64,000 bases of DNA from Ampelocalamus luodianensis (lineage: Eukaryota > Streptophyta > Magnoliopsida > Poales > Poaceae). The notes under the pieces are model-generated. The model was not told the origin of the DNA and ran no database searches. It saw only the letters and a program-made list of their open reading frames with translations. The translations under genes and the position numbers were made by a program. Positions 22,501 to 33,524 of this stretch are shown piece after piece. How positions within the stretch are numbered: position 1 is the first letter of the stretch; each line of letters opens with the position of its first letter. The stretch is from positions 33,238,342 through 33,302,341 of the forward strand of contig CM070619.1 of NCBI GenBank assembly GCA_036346255.1, given 5' to 3'.

Positions 22501-25500
22501 GAAATTATTATCCAGTACTGAAAAGTTCACCAAGAAGTGTCTGCAGACTGAATAACTAGACCATATTGAGCCAAAATAGAAGAAATTTACAGTTCTTTGG
22601 TTACTTTCGTTTGGTTCAGTTTTTTATTTCACAAAACCGTAATAATGAAAATTGATATGTATTTTTTTTTGTCGATTTAAGAATAGTAAGAGATGGATAA
22701 TGCATTCATATAGGTCAGAATTACTAATTATTTGAAGTTAAATTGTATTATGTTTCACTTCAAAAATTATCGTAAGAGATGCAGTATACTTATCTTTTCT
22801 GATGCACTCATTGTTGAACACTGTATATGATTGAATTAATAGCATATTAATCATTTCATCTTCCTTTTTATTTTTTCTGGATGGTTTGTGGAATGGATTT
22901 TCTGGTTTTCTCAAAATTTTCCTTCATAATTAGAACTCTGATAGCATATTATGCATGTTATTTAAAATTTCAAATTTGTGTACTCCTTTGGAAATAATTT
23001 CCAAACATTCTGAGATATATCCTAAAACTAACAAGAAAATGTAAATATTTTGAAGGAGTATCCTTGAAAGGAGTATTTCAATATTACCATTAACAGTACG
23101 TGGTTCCTACAGTACCCATGGTACTGTTCATGCACATAAATAGTAATTCCAGCACATGACAACTTCTCCCACCTTTCAACATAGCTCGTCCTCGATTTGT
23201 GGTGGCAGCCATGGCAGCCATCCTTGGCAGCGCCACCTCGACGAGCGGCCACGACGCCTTGCTCCAAAGCACAGCAGGTAGCCGACGGCGGTCGATAGCG
23301 AAGACGCGGGAAACATAACATTGCCTGACGTTGATGAAGACACCACCGATGAAGACAACAAGCGCATGGCAGTGCTGTTGCCCTTTCCGCCACGAGATGC
23401 AAAGGATGGGTGAGAGATGCGACGATGTCACGACCTCCCACATGTCACCCACCGCGTTTCGCACCTCCAAAGGCACGACAACGGTCGGTGGCTTGGAGAA
23501 GGCGACCGCGGTACAGTGGTGACCTTCGACGAAGACATCATGTCCAGTGATGACACCGACGCTAGAGTTGATGGCTGCGGCGCGTTCATCGCAGCAGCAT
23601 GCCTTGCCTCCTCGATTGCTGCAGTTATCTCTTGCGACCTTGTGAGGATCTGGTCACATACAACCCTTATGGACTTGATCTCGTTGGCAGCAGAAGCCAT
23701 GGTGTTGGCTCTGATACCAATTATAATGATCTTAGATCACTATAGGGTAAACACTGCTGGGAGGACAGTCGGGCGGCAATGTCTTGAATGGGGAGTGACT
23801 TTAGAGGAGGAAGATAGACACAAACAGAGATGAACTATTGTTTCTTTGTTCTTCTTGCTTGATTGATAGTGCATACATGCTTCCCCTTTATAGGGATGAC
23901 TCGACTTGAGCCATAAGAAATAATATCTATTTCTAAGGAAATATATCTCTAATAGATGGAAACCTATCTCTAATGGATAGAATATATCTATAAGGAAGTA
24001 AACCCACGTAACAAGGAAACTAATTATTTTTATATCTATTTTCCAACTAATAATGCAACAATGGGCCTGCATGAATAGTACGCGATTTCTACGGTTCCCG
24101 TGGTGCTGTTGACACACGTCTTCCTGTGGTGCTGTGTTGACACACGTCTTCCTGTGGTGCTGTTGACACACGTCAATAGTAATTGAAGCATGTGACAACT
24201 TCTCCCGCCCTTCGACACAGCTCGTTCTCGAGTTGTGGTGGCGGCCATGGTAGCCATCCTTGGCAGCCCCACCTCGACGAGCTGCTGCGACGCCTTGCTC
24301 CAGTGCACAGCAGGTGGCCGACGGTTGTTGATAGCGAAGAAGCGGGAACCTTAACACTGCCTGACGTTGACGAAGACACCACCGATGAAGACAGCAAGCA
24401 TAGAGCAGTGCTGTTGCCCTCTCCACCACGAGATGCAACGGATGGGTTAGAGATGAGACTACGTCGTGACCTCTCACACGTCACCTACCGCGTTTTGCAC
24501 CTCCAAAGGCACGATAACGGTCGGTGGCTTGGAGAAGGCGACCGCGGCACAACGGTGACCTTCCTCGATGAAGACAACATGTCCAGCGATGGCACCGGCG
24601 CCGGAGTTGATGGCTGTGGCACGTTCATCGCAGCAGGATGCCTTGCCTCCTTGATTGCTGCACTTATCTCCTGTAACATTGTGAGGATCTGGTCACATGC
24701 AACCCTTACGGACAATCTCATCGGTAACAGAAGTCATGGTGTTGGGTCTGATACCAATTGTAATGGTCTTAGATCATTACGGGGTAAATACCGCTGAGAG
24801 GACGGTCGGGCGGCGACGGTTTGAATGGGGAGGGATTTTAGAGGAGGAAGATAGACATACACGGGGATGAAATATTGTTTCTTTGTTCTTCTTGCTTGAT
24901 TGATAATACATACATGCTTCCCCTTTTATAGAGATGATTTAACTTGAGCCATAAGAAATAATATCTATTTCTAATAAAATATATAATAGATGGAAACCTT
25001 CTTCCTCGACAAAGGCACCAGTGGTGCAGCTAAGGGCAACGAAGCCTGAAGAGAAGTCATCGATGGTGAGGGTAGTGACAGTGGTAGCGACTGTGCTGCG
25101 ACACAACTTGCCTCCTTTGCCTTGTCCCTTGCTACTATCATCACCTGCAATGTGTCAGATCTCCTGGCTGATAGCAGTGGTTTTGTAACACGGTGTCAAG
25201 GCCACGAAAACCAAGGGTAACTCGGCAGCAAAAGCTATGGTGAGTGGCTTTGATACCAAATGTTGTGGCACAGGTTGGTTGGATACGGGTCCAAGGATCA
25301 AAAGTAGGGCACTCACCCTTGAACTGTTGGCCATGCCACCACTAAGGCTCTGAGGCTTAGTTGAAGAGGAAGAGGAGACCAAGAACTTTGTTTATTCATT
25401 GCTTGATTGATAATGGATACACGCTATCGGGACGGTCATATTTGTCCCATAAGAAATAATCTTTCAAGAAACCTATCAATTCAATCTCATCTTTCCAACT

Positions 25501-28403
25501 ATTAAAAATAACCTTCCTAATAGACAAGATCTTATCCTTAACAATAACTTGATAGGTAAGGAATTCCAAAATAACCTACTTAATCGACTATTCTTTATCC
25601 TAGGAAATGCGTCAACTATCTATGGACGTGCTACAGTGCCAATGGGTACAGTCCTTACCGCTACAGTATTATGGTACTGTTCATACGCTGCTACTGTCTC
25701 GCTGGATCTTAGTCCATAACAGAAGCTATTCTAGGAAAGGAGATGATGATGTGTAAGTTTGTTGGATGTATTTGTTTGAATAGATAAGAGCGTGAATTTA
25801 TTTGAAGTGATGGGATAGAGTTTGTTAGGAACTTGTGAAGGAAGTTGGTTTCTCCGGGTTTTTCTATTAGTTATTTTGTAAGGAAAAGTGGAATGGGAAG
25901 TGGGAAGGCAGATGAGAGAATGGCCAACCACCAACTCCTTGTAAGTGGTATATGGAGAAAAGTGGCCACAACTGGTCACCTTCTCTGACCATGAGCACCG
26001 AGAAGATCTAGATCGGGCCACACCAGGCATTGTAAGCGCTGAGCGTCATCTGTAAAACTAAAGAAGAAAAATGGAAACTACTCCCATTTGTATAAATAAT
26101 GTAGTTTCATATATCTTGCAACTTAATTGAAGTACATTTTTAACTGATCATAAAGCCGATCACAAAGGAAACTAAAACAATCAACAAAGAACAAAACTTT
26201 AATCATTATGAATGAATATTTCAAATCAAAACTCAAAGTTAATTGATCTGTTTGGATCAAGAGATGAATGAGAGAGGAGCTAGATGCTAACGCCGTGGTG
26301 GAGCCGGATCCAATGGAAGATGCAGCGGCAGTGTAAGGCGACGGCAATATGGCTATGGAGCCAGGTCCGGATCGGAATCCATTGGCTCTGGCTTACGATT
26401 TCAGGGTTGAGGTAGTGGCCCGTCGGCAGCGGTCAGGAGATGCCTGAGCACTGCAACCCTCATGGATAGCCTGTCCGTTGCTTTTTGATTGTGCCTTTGA
26501 CTCTGTCAATGGCAACGGTGAGGAGGTCGAGGCCAGGGCCACTGGCGGCACGGGATCAGAGGAGGGGTTGGTGAGCATCCGATCATAGCAGCAGCGCCAC
26601 TTCTATCTCCAAGCTGATTATGCACTGCCTGCATCAACTCCTCAGCAACCATCATTCCCCATCACCGTGACCAGATCCATCACGTCGCCACACGTCTCTG
26701 ATCTAGGCAGTGGAGGGGATGAAGCTTCAACGACGAGCGTAGTAGGGAGCGCTCGAGGAAGAGATGAGGCAGTCTGTTTGCAACGATGGAGACCTGGGGA
26801 TCAGGACATGGCTGGAGGCAAGGGTGCGTGAGGATGGGATCGAAGCATGGGGGGCAGAGTGCGGGCTGCGCAGTGTGTGGCAAGTGAGAGATCTCAGGAG
26901 AGGCTGTGCTAAGAGAGGAGGGGCGAAGGAATCATGCGATGCGATGGCCCCACCAGTCGGCGGGTGGTGGAGCAGAAGAATTGGAAGAGGGAGGCGGTGC
27001 GATTTGAGAGAGGAGGCTGTGCGATTTGGGAGGGGCAGCAAGATTGTAGGCGATGGGTTCGGGATTTTTTTTTAGTACACGCGGGACGCACTCACGCACA
27101 TACACCACACTCACGCTCATACACACAAACGTGGGTGCGTCCTAAAAACACGTCTAATCTAGAGGGGCTAAGACCTCACGGGCCGCGGGCACACGCTTTA
27201 ACCACTGAACGCACCCCACATATATGTGTACTATTCCTAAACCACCGAAATAGTTAGGTGAGGCAACCTGGGATCGAGCCCAGGCAGGTTGCTCACACGT
27301 CTGGCGAAGCAACCAACCGAGCAAAGCTCGGTCCTCGACGGGTTCGGGATTAGGAGGGAGGGCGCGAGGCACGGTTGGAAAAGGACCCACACTTGGGCAC
27401 CTAAGAGTTTTTACGAAAGAAGGGGAGGGGCGACGCACCATCACTATCACCACCACCGCTACGTTCTCTCTAAGCAGTAAAGATGTGAGTATTGATGTAC
27501 TTTGCAAGGTTAATGACCACACAGAATTGAGCATTTGAAGATAATATACAGTTTTCATTATTACCGGGTACGTAATTTATGTTCGTATTCGTATTTGTTG
27601 CGAACATAATTTGTGTTCATATGTTATTGGGATTTGGGAACATAACATTTTGGTCCATTGTTGGAATGGTCTAATCATCTGTACGTTCCCTTGTGCTACA
27701 GAACTTGACGATGGTCCACTTTGTGCCTCCATAGTTGAGAGGCTATGGTTTTAAAAATCATACTTGGATGTTCCTGTCAGAATGTTTCACCGGTTTAAAT
27801 TATTACCCATCAAACGCCTCAAACTGGACCGGAACTGGCTTTGGTTCTGATTTTTATGGTTAAACGGATTCTCTCGCCTGTCTTTAGAACCAAGCCTGCA
27901 AGTGGAACGTATCTACACAACATTAGGATTTCCTTTTGCTTCGATAAAAAAAAGTTCCATTCTTTCAGTTGATCCTAAACAAGTTCGATTTTATGGCCAG
28001 TGTCACCATTTTAATCAAGCGCTTGATTGTATTGATTACCAGGTTTTCCACCAAATGTTATACTACCTTGTTATTTACGACTTCTAACAAGATTTCCGAA
28101 TGGTTGCAACCTTCTTGATTATTTCAGTCTCCCGTAGCTTTGGTGCCTACATTTTTTATACTCCTTATTTTACAGGCCACCGATAAAGCTATTCTTGCGC
28201 TGGTAGTAATGGCTCTAAGCCTTGCCTTCCTGCCCACAAGATTGCTTATCCTGGTGATGTTTCTGGAGGTATTCACGAACAACTCGCCACTAAGGAAAGC
28301 AAGCACAGAAAGGTGGACCAGAAGGTTAAGAGAGTGGTGGTTCAGCATACCTGCAGCTCCAGTAGTGGTGGAGAAGGATAAAGAAGACAAGAAAACAAGA
28401 TGA
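13530..28403 (+). CDS. DUF639-family membrane protein, nine exons
   Basis: Exons: 13530-13738, 14754-14988, 15142-15311, 17042-17184, 17311-17488, 17745-18312, 19391-19503, 22002-22245 and 28176-28403. All eight introns are GT-AG and the joined frame is open for 695 residues, the usual length for plant DUF639 proteins. The N-terminal part has SPKANAVVARCSRLL and the conserved KQPRNYARNFLEYC block. The centre (about 250-310) carries HVGISTWPGRLTLTDHALYF and GPWGSRLFDKAV. Hydrophobic segments near 526-562 and 626-650 predict membrane anchoring; the tail is lysine-rich (EKDKEDKKTR). The molecular function of the family is not established. Intron 8 (5.9 kb), intron 7 (2.5 kb) and intron 3 (1.7 kb) are swollen by transposons. 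Reading past the exon 6 donor stays open to 18411, so intron retention would give a protein of about 533 residues without membrane segments. Boundaries are inferred without transcripts. Confidence 0.92.
15986..16437 (-). mobile_element. Solo-LTR candidate in intron 3
   Basis: The segment begins TGTCACG and ends CATGACA, which are inverted copies of each other as at LTR ends. Flanking pentamers TGGTC (15981-15985) and TCGTC (16438-16442) match at four of five positions. Read on the minus strand it has an AT-rich middle and an AGAAATATAAAAAAAG TATA-like stretch followed by GC-rich sequence, as in a Copia LTR. No coding sequence is present. Confidence 0.45.
19597..19913 (-). mobile_element. Small Helitron-like element in intron 7
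   Basis: On the minus strand it begins TCTTTACTATTATAAAAG after an A. It ends with a short hairpin (CCGTTGCAATGCACAGG) followed about 10 bases later by ATAGT, a one-base departure from the CTRRT Helitron end. Similar CCGTTGCAACGCACGGG hairpins mark many grass Helitrons. The base after the 3' end is A instead of the expected T, so the boundary is uncertain. No helicase is encoded. Confidence 0.5.
20035..20393. mobile_element. Tourist-like (PIF/Harbinger) MITE in intron 7
   Basis: Perfect 14-bp inverted ends GGGCCTCTTTGATT / AATCAAAGAGGCCC are flanked by the target triplet TTA on both sides (20032-20034 and 20394-20396). Length 359 bp, AT-rich and non-coding. TTA/TAA duplications with GGGCC ends are the signature of Tourist elements. 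Confidence 0.88.
21087..21423. mobile_element. Possible MITE in intron 7
   Basis: The ends GGCCATCGACAATGT and the reverse complement of the right end, GGACATCTCCAATGT, are inverted with about four mismatches. GGCCATC-AATG ends are common in grass MITEs. No target duplication is evident. Confidence 0.35.
22246..23089. other. AT-rich start of intron 8; no element recognised
   Basis: After the exon 8 donor (CCCAG|GTAAGT) the sequence is AT-rich, as is normal for plant introns, and holds no ORF, repeat pair or inverted ends that I can identify. Confidence 0.6.
23722..24060 (-). repeat. LTR of unit one (antisense array)
   Basis: Starts TATAATGATCTTAGATCA next to the primer site (expected TG changed to TA) and ends ATGCAACA. 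It aligns with 24759-25000 over the first 240 bp or so, including the shared TTGTTCTTCTTGCTTGATTG stretch. Confidence 0.6.
24097..24174 (+). repeat. Three copies of a roughly 27-bp tandem repeat
   Basis: CCTGTGGTGCTGTTGACACA followed by CGTCTT repeats three times; the middle copy has an extra TG. It lies at the border between the LTR of unit one and the second internal region, and unit one lacks it. Confidence 0.85.
24759..25000 (-). repeat. Truncated LTR of unit two (antisense array)
   Basis: Starts TGTAATGGTCTTAGATCA after the primer site ATACCAAT and matches the LTR at 23722. Similarity stops at about 24998 after TAGATGGAAACC, where a third, diverged element begins. The break is a deletion or recombination junction. 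Confidence 0.6.
25001..25721 (-). mobile_element. Third, diverged LTR element remnant in intron 8
   Basis: An LTR of 461 bp runs from TGTTGTGGCAC (25261) to CCATAACA (25721). On the minus strand it is followed by the primer site TTTGGTATCAAAGCC (25246-25260). A 245-bp internal piece resembling the start of the neighbouring units lies beyond and is cut at about 25000. Minus-strand ORFs here (for example 25155-25382) carry no domain. Same orientation as the two units beside it. Confidence 0.6.
25722..27050. other. Intron 8 filler; no gene recognised
   Basis: AT-rich to about 26250, then GC-rich to 27050 with overlapping ORFs on both strands (such as 26727-27041 minus and 26764-27075 plus). They are low in complexity and show no domain. 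It may be a fragment of an older element. Confidence 0.5.
27066..27335 (-). mobile_element. tRNA-derived SINE in intron 8
   Basis: On the minus strand the element starts near GAGGACCGAGCTTTGC and has a box-A-like TTTGCTCGGTTGGTTGC and a box-B-like GGCTCGATCCC about 45 bp later. It ends in an A-run (T-run 27065-27073 on the plus strand). It is flanked by a 15-bp direct repeat with one mismatch: CGATGGGTTCGGGAT (27051-27065) and CGACGGGTTCGGGAT (27336-27350). This is the footprint of LINE-type target-primed insertion. The element is non-coding and would depend on a LINE reverse transcriptase. Confidence 0.88.
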
Positions 28404-28513
28404 AATCAGTGTGTATATTCAATGTAATTTTATGTCCTGTTTAGCCCTTGCATTTGCCTACTGTGTACAATGACTGGGAATATGTTGACACTAAAAGCAG
28501 CTAGTATTATTTT

Positions 28514-28519
28514 AATAAA
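28514..28519 (+). terminator. Polyadenylation signal of the DUF639 gene
   Basis: AATAAA lies 110 bp after the stop codon in an AT-rich stretch, a normal place for a plant near-upstream element. The cleavage site cannot be fixed. Confidence 0.55.
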
Positions 28520-28607
28520 GGAAAAATCCATCAACACCTCGTCTCATGTTTTTTTTTAAAAAAATTTGTCCTACATCTTATTTTTGTTTACTTTACTCCC
28601 TCCTCGT

Positions 28608-28880
28608 AGGTCGCATGTTAGTACTATTTCTCGTGTTTTTTTTTAATCTTTGACATTTGTTTCAGTGATATCAATGTTTGTTCCAATTATTTGAGTGATT
28701 TTGATATTATAATACATGATTTTGTTACTAATGTTTCAATGCTGAAGTCGTGTATTACAAATAACAAAATCACTTGAACTATTGAAACAAGTATCAAAAT
28801 CACTTAGATAAGTATTAAAATCATTGAAACAAGTGATAAAGATAATTAAAACCACGAGAAATAATGCTATCATGCGACTT
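28608..28880. mobile_element. Foldback (long inverted repeat) element downstream of the gene
   Basis: The left arm AGGTCGCATGTTAGTACTAT and the right arm (reverse complement AAGTCGCATGATAGCATTAT) pair, with mismatches, over more than 60 bp, including ATTTCTCGTG and TTGTTTCA-TGAT blocks. Only a short centre remains unpaired. The structure would form a long hairpin in RNA or DNA. No clear target duplication. Confidence 0.7.
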
Positions 28881-28989
28881 GAGGGTATTTGTACATTAAC
28901 AAAACCACCGAGGGGCAGAGTAAATGAAAAATGAGAAATTAGAACAAATTGAAAAAACATGTAATTTATAGGGGTGTTTATGGATTTTT

Positions 28990-30715
28990 TGTTAAAAATA
29001 TACCCTAAAAACAATCATAGAGATGATTATATTCTGTTATGTACATTATATTGGATAGTATATTATCTTGTTCTTAGAATAATGTCGTTAATATTTATTA
29101 TCAAGTATGTGATTTGATTGTGAAACTCTGTATTTCTACGATGATTATTCTTAAACATTCCATAGTAAAAAAACATATGAGAACATATATGAATAGACTA
29201 GCATATGTATTTGTTGATGACTACGTTTCACAGGTCATAGATATGGAGATATCAAACCAATAATATGGATACATGTTAGAGAACATGATGTTGGTTTGAT
29301 CTACCTTGAGACACTGTTGATATTGTTATGATTTCATGTGCCATTAGTTAGTCTCAAGCAATGATGATGTATAATCTTTAGACCTAAGATCAGCATAGTT
29401 TTCTACATGTGTAATAGCACTCTTAGGGGTTACCAAACGCTACTCGTAACTGGCTAGTTATAAATGTAGCTTTTGGTTATTGTTATGAAACATAGAGAAG
29501 AATGTGACTGGTCGGATATGAGATTTGCTTTTCCTAACATAACAGGAGAGATGTCTCTAGGCCCTTCGTTGTGGTTGAATAAAGAAAATACATGGCCATG
29601 CTACTAGTGGTTGAAGTGTCGACCACATAAAGTTATTCGATACTTGATTGAGAAAGTATTGAATAGTCTATGAATGACAAATTATCTCACCTAGAGTTCA
29701 ACCAGATGTCGTGAGACAAAGGGAGAATACACAAACAAGTCGTTGATTCGATCGAGATACAAGCCGGTGCGTACGATTCTGGTTGGTTGTAGATCGTCGC
29801 GGTTGTACGATTCTGGTGTTCGTATGGAGATACGAGTGGTCGCATACGCTTCTGAGCTAGTCGAAACTGGTCATACACAATTACGAGCTGGTTGTATAGA
29901 GATACGAGCTGGTCGTAGACTGGTCAAACATAGTCACAGACTAGTCGTATGGAGATACAAACTGGTCGTAAGGTGTTACAAACTGGTCGCAAGGAGTTGC
30001 AAACTGGTCATAAGGAGTTACAGACTAGTCGTAACTACACTTGGACTAGTCGTGACTGAATTCGAGCTTGTCGTAAATGATAAGGATCTGACCATAGATC
30101 ATATTGCATTAAGGTTTGTCTGATATATTCTTTATGTGTTCGGGAATCGTTTATGTGCTGTTAGGTACCGCTAGCGACTTGTGGTCGGAAAAGAGTTTTT
30201 GAGTTACAACTATCACGCATGAACCTATATGGTCACACACTTCAAGGGCAAAGATTTGGTTTGGATGGTGATCTGAATTCCTGTAGGCCTTGAGTTCTTA
30301 ATGGACCTCAAGTTGGAGACCTGTCATAGATACCTATATATAGAGGGGCGATGACATGGGGTAAGATAAGCTTTTGAAGATTTCCTAAAACCCTAATAGC
30401 CACGCCTTCCTCAACCACGCCGCCGACGCTAGCACTCCTGCACGTGGTGTTCCTGCCCCGTACGTGTGGATACCTTGGAGGTGTTGTTGCAAAGCATCAG
30501 CGCTAGGACGATCCGTAGCTCGTGACGATCATCGGAGCAGGAAAAGAAAACGCGCGGCAAGTACAACTACGTCTGCATCTACTCACTACATCGACTCTAC
30601 TTCTGCTACGAGTCGGTGTGTATAGTGTAATCTCGTGATCTATTACTAGCGGAGGTTCCTTGGTTGCGTAGTAATTTTTTGTTTTGTGCTATCTTAGCCT
30701 TTCCGCGATCCTTCA
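28990..30715 (+). repeat. 5' LTR of the Angela-like Copia element
   Basis: Runs from TGTTAAAAATATACCC to GCGATCCTTCA. The second half (from about 29885) matches 37715-38599 closely. CCTATATATAGAGGGG at about 30330 is a TATA-like promoter. Minus and plus ORFs inside (29687-29878, 29743-30123) are by-products of the 21-bp repeats. Confidence 0.9.
29850..30060 (+). repeat. 21-bp repeat array in the Copia LTR, GGTCGTA core
   Basis: About ten degenerate tandem units of the form ACTGGTCGTAAGGAGTTACAG. The partner 3' LTR holds the same array at about 37715-37930 with at least one unit more, so copy number changed between the two LTRs. Confidence 0.8.
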
Positions 30716-31685
30716 GTCGTATCAGAGCCATCCTGTCTAGTTTTAGATTCAGATTAGATGCATATTGTGATATGTGGGGTGATAGATGTGATCTATTTCT
30801 GTTTTCTGTTGGTCATTCTATATGATAGATTATTTTTGGCGATGGTCGATATGATCATCCATGCGCGGTGGTCTTAAGATGGGTTTATGATCGTTATTCC
30901 GTGATCGTGTTTTCATGGTCGTGTCACGACTTGCTTCTACCAGTCGGTTTCCGCCATCGGGGCAGACAGTGATCGTAAATCCATAGAGTACGTAAAGATC
31001 AATCTAATTGATCGAATCGGAGTTGCATTCGAAAAGGGGTTAATGTGATTAATCTAGTGCAATTTTCATGGGCGGACGATGGGTTGGATCTCGTGATCGA
31101 AAAATTTAGCATCTGGTGCCGCCTGTGACTCCACTCGCTCACCGTGGCGGAATCGCCAAAAGGACCATGGCATATGGATAGGGCTACCACCCTTCTGGTG
31201 CGGGTTGCCACCCCTATGGACTAGGATCTTAACTTGGTTTTGGTATTGCTAGTTCACGTCATCCATTAGATAGAATGTAATTCTATGCCTAACTTGTTTT
31301 GCAGGATTTTGTGAATACTATGACCCAAGATGTATGAGATGCATATGTGTGTGTAATGTTCATGACCTGTGTGTCATGTTTATTGCATCCCAATGCTGTC
31401 TACTTTTGTATAATGGCATGCGTGTCGACTTGTGATGCTTCTTCACTACTTGTAATTTATCACTAGTACTATTAGAAGTAATGGCTTAATGGGAGTACTT
31501 GAGGATTTGGTCAATAGAGATATGGAAAACAGGAAGCACGGTGGTGGAGATCACCATATGGAAGGGTCATACTATATCACAATGCAATGTGATTGTCTGT
31601 GAATGCCTTTATATTCTTGTTTTATTTCTATGCATGTTATTTAATTGCTTTGTATGCTTTTAACATGGTAGAAGTAAATTTCCCG
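30716..31685 (+). other. Primer site and leader of the Angela-like element
   Basis: GTCGTATCAGAGCC follows the LTR end CTTCA directly and matches the initiator-tRNA-Met primer site TGGTATCAGAGC with one change. The rest is leader without ORFs of note, ending at the break near 31685. Confidence 0.75.
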
Positions 31686-33092
31686 AGCTAATGGATCTGA
31701 AGGGAGATGAACCGTGCCACGCGGGCGCTGACGACGCTGCCACGCACATGACACGTCGGCTCGGGTGCTGAACTGGCTTTGAGGTGGATGCTGACGCGGC
31801 GAGCCACGTCAGACCGGAGGCAGAGGAGCTCGGATTCTAATGGCAACGGCGAACGGCAGTGATCTACGGCGGTGGATGGTACCAGCGTGTTGAGGGCGCT
31901 ATTGCGAACTTGATGAGCTAGCTCCGGGTTATTGGGGTTGCTTGTGGTGGTCGGCAGCGAGCTTAAAGCGGCGGAGAATGTTCGAGCGTTGTCAGACGGG
32001 AGCTCCGACGAGGTATTGGTGATGACGAAGAGTCCTGGAGGTAGCCCACACGATGGTGAACCCAGTGGTGTGCTCAACGTTGACGAGGAGGCGCTGCCAG
32101 TGACGCAATTCACGAAACAAGAACATCGGCCAAAACCCTAGAAGTTCAATTCATGGCGGCGCTGAGGCTTTAGTGGTGCGGGGACTTGAGGGGTTTTGAT
32201 GCGGACGCTCTGACGATCTCGATGGTCCTATTTATAGGGTCTGAGATAGCACGAGGAGGCGTATTGGCGGTGGAGTTCTAAAGAAGTCCGAAACGAACAC
32301 GCGAGGATTTCAGGGATAGAGAGAGATTCAAGATTTGATTTTGATCCAAACGGATGCGGGGAGGATAGAGATAAGATTTGGCACATTTTCTAGAAGGATT
32401 TTAGTTGGAAAGAATGCGTTGTCGGACAAGGCTTGAAGCTCAGCAATGGCGGACAGACGCGGCCCTACCTGGCAGCGGCCAATGGTGAGGATGCACGCGC
32501 GGGGCGATCAGACGATCTTGATCTGACCGTCCAATCTCAATCGGACGATCCAAAACACCGGTGATGTTCGGATCGGTCGAAGACCAAACTCCATCGGACC
32601 GTCTAAGCACGATCGGATGGTCCTGACCGCTTGTGTTGTTCGGACCGTCCGAATGACCAACTCCATTGGACCGTCCTAGCACGATCGGATGGTAGCGGAC
32701 GAAAGGGTTGTGTGGATGCGCACGAATGGGCCGCAAGCGGGCCACACGTGCGAGAAAGGAGACTGGGCTGAAGAGATTCGGCCCAGTTGGAAATCTGATA
32801 ATTAAATAGGTTTTGTAATTTATAAAATACTGGAAATTAAAATAAGTAGTAGAAAATAGCAAATGAACCTAGAAAAATTCTAGAAAAATATAGAAAATAT
32901 ATCTGAGCACATAGAATCCAAATAAAATAGTTTTAACACTAGTTGAAGTTGGAATTATTTATATTAAATGATTTTGATATTGAAAGTCCAAGTTAAGCTT
33001 TTGAGTTAACTTCAAATAAAAACCAAATGGTGAATTTTCTCCCAACTAACTCTTCAAAAGGTTTTTAAAGCTCAGAAAATTGGGATGTTACA
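31686..33092 (-). repeat. 3' LTR of the Gypsy element, U5 truncated
   Basis: Starts on the minus strand with TGTAACATCCC (33092-33082). The segment 32565-33092 aligns with the 5' LTR remnant 37206-37714, apart from a roughly 27-bp piece between two GGACCGTCC repeats. A TATA-like CTATAAATAGGACC lies near 32235 (minus). The left boundary near 31686 is estimated from where the Copia leader ends. Confidence 0.75.
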
Positions 33093-33109
33093 AACCTCCC
33101 CCTTAAAGG
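33093..33109 (-). other. Polypurine tract of the Gypsy element
   Basis: On the minus strand CCTTTAAGGGGGAGGTT lies immediately before TGTAACATCCC, as required for plus-strand priming next to the 3' LTR. Confidence 0.9.
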
Positions 33110-33139
33110 AATCTTGACCCTGAGATTCAGACTAGCTAG

Positions 33140-33475
33140 AGAACATGTTAGGAAACTCGGCTTTCAGCTTTTCTTCATGCTCCGACGTTGCTTCTCCTTC
33201 AGAGTGGTTACTTCACTGAACTTTGCAAAAATGAACAACCTTGCTTCTGGTACAATGCTCTGCGACATCCAAAATCCTAACTGGCTGCTCGTTGTAAGTG
33301 AGATCTTCTTTCAACTCAATTGAATCCAAAAGGGCTTGTTCTTCTGGCACACTAAGACATTTCTTCAACTGTGAGACATGAAAGACATCATGTACTCCTG
33401 CTAATGATTGTGGTAGCTCCAACTGATAGGCAACTTCTCCACCTTTGAGTGGAGTAAGTCGAAGATACACAAAAT
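33140..33475 (-). pseudogene. Gypsy integrase tail and chromodomain, broken
   Basis: The open stretch 33470-33213 starts MYLRLTPLKGGEVAYQLELP and continues with VHDVFHVSQLKKCL, the conserved link after the integrase core in Del/Tekay elements. The start of the chromodomain follows (ILDVAEHCTRSKVVHFCKVQ) and is stopped where its tryptophan would stand. The remaining chromodomain residues are readable to about 33140. A piece between LTPLKG and VAYQL is missing compared with the family. Chromodomains steer integration towards particular chromatin. Confidence 0.85.
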
Positions 33476-33524
33476 CTTCTGGCTCAAAGCTGAGATCACG
33501 ACGACAATTATCAACATAACTCTT

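Larger units (their letters stand above)
23090..25000 (-). mobile_element. Antisense tandem array of a small non-autonomous LTR element
   Basis: Two diverged copies of the same roughly 1-kb unit lie head to tail: internal 23090-23721 with LTR 23722-24060, then internal 24061-24758 with LTR 24759-25000 (truncated). On the minus strand each LTR is followed by a tRNA-Met type primer site (TTGGTATCAGAGCC in the first, TTGGTATCAGACCC in the second). The primer site leads into a 600-700 bp internal region. The minus-strand ORF at 23428-23700 starts just after a primer site and has an alanine-rich, coiled-coil-like N-terminus; the related frame in unit two is 24485-24721. No polymerase is present. 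An LTR-internal-LTR-internal order suggests unequal recombination between LTRs. Confidence 0.7.

Noticed and set aside
23090..25000. Long ORFs on both strands (23417-23833, 24183-24797, 23740-24477)
   Set aside because: They run across LTR and primer-site borders of the non-autonomous elements, and their frames are not conserved between the two units.
27236..27335. tRNA-like sequence with A and B boxes
   Set aside because: It lacks a full cloverleaf and is the head of a SINE with a poly-A end and 15-bp target duplications.
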